A stretch of 11,614 nt of DNA, from positions 64,552 to 76,165 of the forward strand of contig KI543215.1 of the NCBI GenBank assembly GCA_000496215.1, in the 5' to 3' direction. The notes beneath the pieces are model-generated. The model saw only the letters and a program-made list of their open reading frames with translations, was not told the origin of the DNA and ran no database searches. Positions 6,670 through 11,614 of this stretch are shown here, piece by piece. Within the stretch, counting starts at the first letter, position 1; each line of letters begins with the position of its first letter. The DNA is from an uncultured archaeon A07HN63 (lineage in GTDB: Archaea; Halobacteriota; Halobacteria; Halobacteriales; Haloferacaceae). Both the position numbers and the translations under genes were made by a program.

Positions 6670-6938
6670 CTACTCCTCGTCGTCGGCGAGTGCAGCCCGG
6701 ATCGATCGCTGGGCCTGCCGGCCGCCGGGGGTCTTGGGCTTGTAGGCCCCGCCGGCGAACTTCTCGCCGGTCTCCTCGTTGACCCAGATGCCGGTGCCGA
6801 CGCGGGTGACGCTGTCGCCGTCGACCTCGGCGTTCTCCATTTCCGCCTCGATTTCCTTGACGCGCTTGCGAGCGACACGTCCGTACCGTGCGCCGAACCG
6901 GCCGGACCTTCCCGGTGATGTGCCTTGTCCTCAGCCAT
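6670..6938 (-). CDS. rpl37ae: 50S ribosomal protein L37Ae (eL43), apparent frameshift near the N-terminus, no zinc-ribbon cysteines
   Basis: L37Ae is a large-subunit rRNA-binding protein. Its body is read from 6903 down to the TAG at 6672-6670: GRFGARYGRVARKRVKEIE, a middle section ending GTGIW, then FAGGAYKPKTPGGR and QRSIRAALADDEE. The only plausible start is the ATG at 6938, which begins MAEDKA like haloarchaeal L37Ae. However, ATG to TAG spans 269 nt, not a multiple of three. The ATG frame becomes nonsense after about residue 8, and the body frame has a stop at 6933-6931 with no start codon before GRFG. One base missing (or two extra) between 6904 and 6935 would give an intact protein of about 89 residues. 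As the gene should be essential, a sequence error is likelier than true loss. The CxxC pairs of classic L37Ae are absent; this segment reads VDGDSVTRVGTGIWVNEETG. rpoP follows after 6 nt. Confidence 0.88.
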
Positions 6939-6963
6939 AGTGGCACGACGTACCCGGAGCGCG

Positions 6964-6971
6964 GATAAAAA
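6964..6971 (-). promoter_or_regulatory. TATA box of the L37Ae-rpoP-pcc1 transcript
   Basis: The minus strand reads TTTTTATC, centred about 29 nt upstream of the L37Ae ATG at 6938. The 25 nt between contain no Shine-Dalgarno motif, which fits a leaderless transcript starting at or just before the ATG. The same T-run could also help end transcripts arriving from the gene at 7028-7363. Confidence 0.6.
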
Positions 6972-7027
6972 GCTGTTGAGACGCGCCGACGCTCCCGGCA
7001 GCGATCAGTGTCTCATTCGATGTGCTG

Positions 7028-7363
7028 TCAGGCTGACACCGGCTCGCTGACCGCCTCGAACTCGGGCATCGTGACCGCGATCTGCTCGTCGGCTGCCGCG
7101 TCCGACCCGTCCTCGGGCGTGAACTGCAGGTCGTACTCGTGCCAGTCGCCGATGCGTGCGGTCGGATCGAGGATCTCGGCCTCGGTGAAGCCGGCCGGAT
7201 CGTCGGTGATGACTACCTTCGGCGTCGTCGCCCGCGGCTCCGACCGTGGTTCGAGTTCGGCGGTGTAGGTGTGCCAGTCGCCAAACCGGGCTGTCACGTC
7301 GAGAATGTCGCCCTCACTGAAGCCACCGAACGACTCCGTGAGTTTGTACGTATCGTGACTCAT
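7028..7363 (-). CDS. Small acidic protein of unknown function with two tandem repeat units
   Basis: I do not recognise this 111-residue protein. It is acidic and soluble, with no cysteine, signal peptide or membrane segment. It consists mainly of two copies of one unit, residues 6-39 and 50-83, offset by exactly 44 residues. Each contains GF(S/T)Exx(I)LDxTARxGDWHxY followed by a Pro about six residues on; 15 of the 26 core positions are identical. The DWH-Y core and alternating hydrophobics suggest two small beta modules, possibly binding a ligand or one another. Residues 84-111 are an acidic, probably disordered tail. The ATG at 7363 starts just before the first unit. There is no Shine-Dalgarno site; a weak CTTTTCC on the minus strand at 7391-7397 is at suitable promoter distance. 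The gene is flanked by AT-richer gaps of 92 and 89 nt, so it may be a single-gene transcript. Confidence 0.8.
   Translation of the reverse strand: MSHDTYKLTESFGGFSEGDILDVTARFGDWHTYTAELEPRSEPRATTPKVVITDDPAGFTEAEILDPTARIGDWHEYDLQFTPEDGSDAAADEQIAVTMPEFEAVSEPVSA
7115..7348 (-). repeat. Two coding repeat units, 132-nt period
   Basis: Unit 1 is 7247-7348 and unit 2 is 7115-7216, both inside the gene at 7028-7363. They encode 34 aligned residues each, separated by a 10-residue linker. The copies are clear at protein level but the DNA has diverged, so the duplication is old and kept by selection rather than a recent slippage event. Confidence 0.75.
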
Positions 7364-7455
7364 AGGCGTCTATTGATTTGTGCTCCACACGGAAAAGCGG
7401 ATTCTAGCATGATAAACAGTCAATTTTCACGGTCGTTCCGGATTATTGCTGGCTT

Positions 7456-8187
7456 TCAGGTCGATCCGGTTTCGAGTCGCCGCCGTTCGGCTCCCAGCAG
7501 TCGCTCCCAGACGCCAAACAGCGTGCTGTCCAGCCCGTAGCAGTCGTCGATCTCGCGCACCCACGCGTCGTCGCTGAACAGTAGCGCCTGAAACTCCCGG
7601 ACCCGCGGCGACAGCGCGTCGCGGTGGCCGGTGTAGTAGGCGAGACTCTCCTCGCGGGTCTGCGCGACTAGTGTCTGCGGCACCTCGATCCCGGACTCGC
7701 GGGCGACGTGGACGAACCATTCGAGATGCAGCACTGCGTCCGCCAGTATGAATCGCTCGCCGAACCCCGAGATATGGGCTGGGGCCGGCTGGCCGTCGAC
7801 CAGCGCCTCCGCCGGCCGGCTGAACCGCGGCACCGAGATCGACAGCCCGTCGCCGTACGTCGCCGCGACCTGCTGGAGTCGATACTCGCCGTAGCGTACC
7901 GGGGCCAACAATCCCAACTCGTACCACAGCGGCAGCCACTCGCAGTAGGGCTCCGAAAAGACGGCGTCGGCCAGCAGATCGGCCGCGATCGACCGCCGGA
8001 TCGCCGGCGCGACCTCTCCCGGCGGTCGGTTCGCCCGCATCGCGTCGACGCCTGCGGTGTAGTCGACGAACTCGCCGGTTTCGAACCCCATGCCCTCGGC
8101 GACGCGCTCGACGTACTCCGCGCCGAGCCGGTACCAGTCGGCGAAGTCAGCGGGCGTTCGCAACCGGAGCAACGAGAGGACGCTCAC
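7456..8187 (-). CDS. Conserved-looking haloarchaeal protein of unknown function
   Basis: I do not recognise this 243-residue protein. It is soluble and probably mostly helical, rich in Leu, Ala, Glu and aromatic residues (seven Trp, many Tyr), with no signal peptide or membrane segment. Segments that look structured include FADWYRLGAEYVERVAEG (15-32), EPYCEWLPLWYELGLLAPV (79-97), RYGEYRLQQVAATYGDG (98-114) and ILADAVLHLEWFVHVARESG (146-165). No cofactor or metal motif is evident; its only Cys residues are C82 and one near 215. The start is a GTG at 8187; an in-frame stop at 8214-8212 leaves no better choice, and AGGTGGT just upstream may be its ribosome binding site. It lies 56 nt after cbiP on the same strand with no T-run between, so read-through from the cobalamin cluster is likely. 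A corrinoid role is only a guess from position. Confidence 0.82.
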   Translation of the reverse strand: MSVLSLLRLRTPADFADWYRLGAEYVERVAEGMGFETGEFVDYTAGVDAMRANRPPGEVAPAIRRSIAADLLADAVFSEPYCEWLPLWYELGLLAPVRYGEYRLQQVAATYGDGLSISVPRFSRPAEALVDGQPAPAHISGFGERFILADAVLHLEWFVHVARESGIEVPQTLVAQTREESLAYYTGHRDALSPRVREFQALLFSDDAWVREIDDCYGLDSTLFGVWERLLGAERRRLETGST

Positions 8188-8243
8188 ACCACCTGTCGTC
8201 TCGGGGCGGTCTTAGCGTTGGCTGTCGAGGGCGGACGGCACAG

Positions 8244-9779
8244 CTAGTCGTGATCCAGCCAGTCGAGCGAACAGTGGTCGGCCACCAGCGCGGCCGCCTG
8301 CTCGTACGGTGATTCGTCCGGTGTCGACGCGCCCGGCGGCTCCCGGTCGGCCGCCTCGAACGCTGCCGTCACGAACGCCTCGCGTGCGATGTCATTCTCG
8401 AAGAGGCCGTGGAGATAACAGCCCATCACGTCGCCGTCGCGCGCGCCGAGTGCGGCCGTCGCCTCGCCGTCGCGGGCGAAGGGGGTGTCGACCGACTCGG
8501 TCGCCGCCGTTGCGCCCATGTGAATCTCGTACCCCGATACCGACCCGGCTGCTCCCGACAGCGGTCCTCTCCCGTCGAGCGTGAGCGTCGTGTCGACGAC
8601 CTGTTTCGCCTCGCTGAACGTCGTCGCCACGGGAAGCAGCCCCACACCCGAGACCGTCGCCGCCGCGTCGTCGATCTCGGTGCCCTCGATCTCGGCGTTG
8701 TTGATCTCCTCGCCGAGGATCTGATAGCCGCCACAGAGGCCGACGATTGGGCCGTCGAAGTCCCGGAGTTCGTCGTCGAAACCGGCGTCTCTGATCGCCA
8801 GCAGATCGTCGACCGTGTTTTTCGTTCCCGGAATCACGACCGCGTCGGCGTCGGCCAGCGACGCGTCGAGGGGGACGTAGGCGACGCGAACGCCCGGCGT
8901 CGCGGCCAGCGGTTCGAGGTCGGTGAAATTCGAGACGCGCGGGAGCCGCGGGACCGCGACCGTCACCGCCCGCCCGGGAGCGACGCCGTCGTTATCGCCC
9001 CGGACGGCGCGCTCGTCGGTTGCCGGCAGGCCGACGCTGTCCTCCTCCGGGAGCCCTGGGTCGTCGTACGGGATGACCCCGAGTACGTCGACGCCGGTCC
9101 GGGACTCGAACTCGTCGATCCCGGCATCGAGCAGCGAGCGGTCGCCGCGGAACTTCGTGATGACGACGCCGACGACCTGTGCGCGGAGGTCGTCGGGCAT
9201 GAGTTCCAGCGTGCCGAGCAGCGAGGCGAAGACGCCACCGCGCTCGATATCGCCGACGAGCACGATGTCGGCGTCGGCGAACCGGGCGGTTTCGACGTTG
9301 GCGAGATCGCGGTCGTGGAAGTTGATCTCCGCGATCGAGCCCGCGCCCTCGGCGACGATCACGTCGTGGGCGGCCGCCAGTCGGTCGTGGGCGGCGACGG
9401 CAGCCTCGCGGGCTCTCTCCCAGTGGGCGTCGTAGTAGTCGCCGGCCGCGTAGTGGCCGACGGCGACGCCGTCGACGACGAGCTGTGACTCGCTGTCGCC
9501 ACGCGGCTTGAGCAACACCGGGTTCTGGTCGGTCGTCGGCTGGCAGCGAGCGGCCCGCGCTTGAACGTACTGTGACACCCCGATCTCGCCGTATACAGCT
9601 CCGCCATCGACCTTCGTTTCGGGTGCGCGCGGCACCGCGCGGGCGTTGTTGCTCATGTTCTGAGCCTTGAACGGCGCGACCGAAACGCCGCGGTCGGCCA
9701 GCAGTCGGCAGAGTCCGGCCGCCACCGTCGACTTGCCGACGTGGGAGGCGGTGCCGGCGACGAGGACGGTGCGGGTCAT
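8244..9779 (-). CDS. cbiP: Cobyric acid synthase (CbiP/CobQ)
   Basis: This cytoplasmic enzyme uses glutamine and ATP to amidate side chains b, d, e and g of adenosylcobyrinic a,c-diamide, giving adenosylcobyric acid. The 511 residues match the family length and two-domain plan. The synthetase domain has the modified P-loop GTASHVGKST (9-18), KAQNMSNNA (38-46), EGAGSIAEIN (144-153) and DIERGGVFAS (177-186). The class I glutamine amidotransferase-like domain has GLCGGYQILG (347-356) with nucleophile C349, the GYEIHMG motif (416-422), and CYLHGLFEND (454-463) with H457. The ATG at 9779 lies one base after the cobO stop and puts the P-loop at the usual position; the frame stays open further upstream, but only as antisense to cobO. 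It is third in the cobD-cobO-cbiP run and needed for both de novo synthesis and salvage routes in haloarchaea. Confidence 0.97.
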   Translation of the reverse strand: MTRTVLVAGTASHVGKSTVAAGLCRLLADRGVSVAPFKAQNMSNNARAVPRAPETKVDGGAVYGEIGVSQYVQARAARCQPTTDQNPVLLKPRGDSESQLVVDGVAVGHYAAGDYYDAHWERAREAAVAAHDRLAAAHDVIVAEGAGSIAEINFHDRDLANVETARFADADIVLVGDIERGGVFASLLGTLELMPDDLRAQVVGVVITKFRGDRSLLDAGIDEFESRTGVDVLGVIPYDDPGLPEEDSVGLPATDERAVRGDNDGVAPGRAVTVAVPRLPRVSNFTDLEPLAATPGVRVAYVPLDASLADADAVVIPGTKNTVDDLLAIRDAGFDDELRDFDGPIVGLCGGYQILGEEINNAEIEGTEIDDAAATVSGVGLLPVATTFSEAKQVVDTTLTLDGRGPLSGAAGSVSGYEIHMGATAATESVDTPFARDGEATAALGARDGDVMGCYLHGLFENDIAREAFVTAAFEAADREPPGASTPDESPYEQAAALVADHCSLDWLDHD

Positions 9780-9780
9780 C

Positions 9781-10524
9781 TCAGTACTCGGTACCGGAGC
9801 GGGCGCGCTGGCCGGCGTCGATGGGGTGTTTCTCCTTGCTGATCTGCGAGATGAGGTCGGCGTCGTCTTCGAGATAGGTCGGCTCGGCGTGGCTACCGGT
9901 GAGCACGAGTTCGAGGTTCGGCGGCTTGGTCTCGATGAGGTCACAGACCGCGTCCGGCGACACGAGGTCGCGGTCGGCCGCATAGAGAATCTCGTCGAGA
10001 ATCAGCATGTGGACGCCCGATTCGGGATCGCTATCGAGGGCAAACGGCGATTCGAGGTCGGCGTCGGCTGCCGCGGCGACGAGGTCTCGCGTCCGTTCGA
10101 GCCCGGCGTCGGCTTCGGATTCGTGATCTTCCTCGCGGCTGCCGTCGGCCATGTTGTGCCAGCCGTAGTGGCCGGTGTTCTCGTAGGAGAACCCGGGCAT
10201 CGCCGCGATGGCGTTGTACTCGCCGCGCACGTCGTCGACGCTGTCCGCCCCACCCTTCATGAACTGCAGCATGTGGACGCGATAGCCGTGGCCGGCGGCA
10301 CGGAATCCCATTCCCATCGCCGCGGTCGTCTTCCCTTTGCCGTCGCCCCAGAACGCCTGTACGAGGCCGAACTCCTCTGGGGCGGCGGGTTCGATCGGAC
10401 GGGCCTCGGGGGCAACGCCGCCGCCCGGCGTCCGGCGGTGCGAGGGGGTGTCGGCGGCGGACTGGTCGTCGGGCGTGCCGCCGGAGCCCGACGCGTTGGA
10501 CTGATCCGCTGGCTCGTCTGTCAT
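9781..10524 (-). CDS. cobO: Cob(I)yrinic acid a,c-diamide adenosyltransferase (CobO/CobA family)
   Basis: It transfers the 5'-deoxyadenosyl group of ATP to the Co(I) of a corrinoid, making the cobalt-carbon bond of coenzyme B12. The 247-residue protein has a RecA-like fold. Key parts are the P-loop WGDGKGKTTAAMGMG (59-73), QFMKGG (87-92), the Walker B segment MLILDEILYAAD (173-184), LVLTGSHAEPTYLEDDADLI (207-226), and the C-terminal signature KHPIDAGQRARSGTEY (232-247). The CobO core begins near residue 52. Residues 1-50 are an extra low-complexity tail rich in Gly, Ser, Pro, Ala and Asp, probably disordered. The ATG at 10524 is the first in frame but has no Shine-Dalgarno site; the tail may therefore be shorter in life. 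cbiP starts one base after its stop, so the two are tightly coupled. Some genomes call it cobA. Confidence 0.95.
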   Translation of the reverse strand: MTDEPADQSNASGSGGTPDDQSAADTPSHRRTPGGGVAPEARPIEPAAPEEFGLVQAFWGDGKGKTTAAMGMGFRAAGHGYRVHMLQFMKGGADSVDDVRGEYNAIAAMPGFSYENTGHYGWHNMADGSREEDHESEADAGLERTRDLVAAAADADLESPFALDSDPESGVHMLILDEILYAADRDLVSPDAVCDLIETKPPNLELVLTGSHAEPTYLEDDADLISQISKEKHPIDAGQRARSGTEY

Positions 10525-10605
10525 ACACGCCCGTTGGACGCCACGCGTATCTCAGTTGTGTTCGGCTGTGACGCCTCGCTCGCGTCTCGTCGCGGCAACC
10601 GGCTG

Positions 10606-11610
10606 TCAGACGCCGAGGGCGTCGAGTAACTGGTCGTTCTGCTCGGGCCGCTTGACCGCCACGCGGATGTGGGAGTCGAGCCCGCGGAACGTCGTCGCAT
10701 CGCGGACGACCACGCCGCCCTCTTTCCCTTCTTCGATCACATCGCCGACCGGGTCGGTCGTCCGACAGAGGAGAAACGGGGCGTCCGACGGGCTGACATC
10801 GAACCGGGTTTCGAGCCGCGACCGCATGCGGGCCCGCTCGTCGGCGACCCGCTCGCGGGTGTCCGCCACAAACTCGGTGGCGCCGAGACAGTGGGTGCCG
10901 ACCGCCGCCGCTGGCGTGCTCATCCCCCATGTTGGCCGCGCCGTCTCAAGTCGTTCCTGCAGCGCGTCGGTCGCTACCAGAAACCCCGCGCGCAGCCCCG
11001 GCAGCCCGAACATCTTCGTCAGCGACCGCGCGACGACGACGCCCGGCGTTCCCGCCAGCGTGGGTCGGTCGGTAAAATCGAGAAAGGCCTCGTCGACACA
11101 GAGCACCGTCCCCGCGTCGTGGCACGCCTCGGCGAACGCCAGCAGGTCGCCGGTCGGGTAACACTCGCCGGTCGGGTTGTTCGGGTTACAGACGAGCACC
11201 AGCTCGTGGGCCGCGGGGTCGACATCGAGGATCGCGTCGTGATCGACGAACCGCGGTTCGGCACCCTGCAGCCGCACCTCGCGGGCGTACTCGCTGAAAC
11301 TCGGCACCGGGACGGCGACGCTGTCGCCCTCGCCGAGGACGACCGAGAACAGCAGCCGCATCCCGGCCAGTGAGCCCGCCGCCGGCACGATCTCCGTCCC
11401 GGTCACGCCGACGTAGTCGGCCGCGGCCGCGCGGAACTCGCAGTAGTCGTCGGCGGGGTACGCCTTGGCGGCCGACAGCGCCGCCTCGTAGACGGCGGCG
11501 ACACCCGACGGAATCCGGGGGTTCGTGTTCGCACTGAAATCCAGCAGTTCCGGATCGGTGTTTCCGCCGTGGGCAACCCGGCCCAGTGATTCGACTGCCT
11601 CGGAATCCAT
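10606..11610 (-). CDS. cobD: L-threonine-O-3-phosphate decarboxylase (CobD), PLP-dependent aminotransferase fold
   Basis: CobD decarboxylates L-threonine phosphate to (R)-1-aminopropan-2-ol O-2-phosphate, the linker that joins the corrin ring to the nucleotide loop. The 334-residue protein has the fold type I aminotransferase plan. AHGGN (13-17) and LDFSANTNP (23-31) are typical of CobD rather than of HisC. Others are the PLP-site glycine loop AAGSLAGMR (77-85), CNPNNPTGE (141-149), VDEAFLDF (172-179) with D173 for the pyridine nitrogen, SLTKMFGLPGLRAGF (196-210) with Schiff-base K199, and R316 in HIRVAVK for the substrate carboxylate. The ATG at 11610 is preferred over the TTG one codon upstream; the true upstream region is outside the window. 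It is separated from cobO by 81 nt without a clear TATA box, so it is probably first or early in a cob operon. A histidinol-phosphate aminotransferase is the alternative, made unlikely by context. Confidence 0.88.
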   Translation of the reverse strand: MDSEAVESLGRVAHGGNTDPELLDFSANTNPRIPSGVAAVYEAALSAAKAYPADDYCEFRAAAADYVGVTGTEIVPAAGSLAGMRLLFSVVLGEGDSVAVPVPSFSEYAREVRLQGAEPRFVDHDAILDVDPAAHELVLVCNPNNPTGECYPTGDLLAFAEACHDAGTVLCVDEAFLDFTDRPTLAGTPGVVVARSLTKMFGLPGLRAGFLVATDALQERLETARPTWGMSTPAAAVGTHCLGATEFVADTRERVADERARMRSRLETRFDVSPSDAPFLLCRTTDPVGDVIEEGKEGGVVVRDATTFRGLDSHIRVAVKRPEQNDQLLDALGV

Positions 11611-11614
11611 CAAT

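Noticed and set aside
6660..6938. Minus-strand frame beginning MAEDKA, read straight through as a 92-residue protein.
   Set aside because: Only its first few codons look like L37Ae; the rest is Ser/Arg/Pro-rich shadow sequence, while the real L37Ae body is in the neighbouring frame.
8409..9488. 359-codon plus-strand frame opposite cbiP.
   Set aside because: It is antisense to conserved CbiP motifs and Arg/Asp/Val-rich, a compositional shadow.
10569..10585. Inverted repeat GACGC-CTCGCTC-GCGTC between cobD and cobO, as a possible terminator or cobalamin riboswitch.
   Set aside because: The stem is only five pairs, no T-run follows, and the 81-nt gap is too short for a B12 riboswitch; probably chance in GC-rich DNA.
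9667..10629. 320-codon plus-strand frame opposite cobO.
   Set aside because: It lies opposite the P-loop and C-terminal signature of CobO; no family resemblance.

Overview
The window is haloarchaeal chromosomal DNA (class Halobacteria). It is GC-rich, and its cytoplasmic proteins are strongly acidic (Asp/Glu-rich). It carries archaeal-only information genes: L37Ae, RNA polymerase subunit P, KEOPS Pcc1 and archaeal prefoldin beta. Two gene starts have a TATA-like AT-rich box about 27-29 nt upstream, as expected for leaderless haloarchaeal transcripts. I cannot name the genus. Most of the long antisense reading frames are GC shadows of real genes.

Layout, left to right. (1) 1-4463: a divergent carbohydrate pair, a GH15 glucoamylase-type enzyme on the minus strand (3' end cut by the window) and a large multidomain GH13 alpha-amylase on the plus strand. 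They share a 103-nt AT-rich control region. Neither has a signal peptide, so both probably act on intracellular glycogen or imported malto-oligosaccharides. (2) 4500-6938: archaeal housekeeping genes on the minus strand, in the order L37Ae, rpoP, pcc1, then prefoldin beta and a DUF3194 protein. A plus-strand voltage-gated-type cation channel gene (5461-6234) lies between pcc1 and prefoldin beta and splits the set. L37Ae shows a net frameshift between its start codon and its conserved body, and its body lacks the zinc-ribbon cysteines. (3) 7028-8187: two minus-strand genes of unknown function, a 111-residue protein made of two copies of a 44-residue-period unit and a 243-residue soluble protein. 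(4) 8244-11610: a minus-strand cobalamin cluster transcribed cobD, cobO, cbiP. The 243-residue unknown gene follows cbiP after only 56 nt, so it may belong to the same transcript.

The cob genes cover consecutive late steps of coenzyme B12 assembly: corrinoid adenosylation (CobO), side-chain amidation to adenosylcobyric acid (CbiP), and supply of aminopropanol phosphate (CobD). No mobile element, CRISPR array, tRNA or rRNA was seen. The points most worth checking are the L37Ae frameshift, the channel with a zinc-ribbon tail inside an otherwise conserved gene cluster, and the two unknown proteins.
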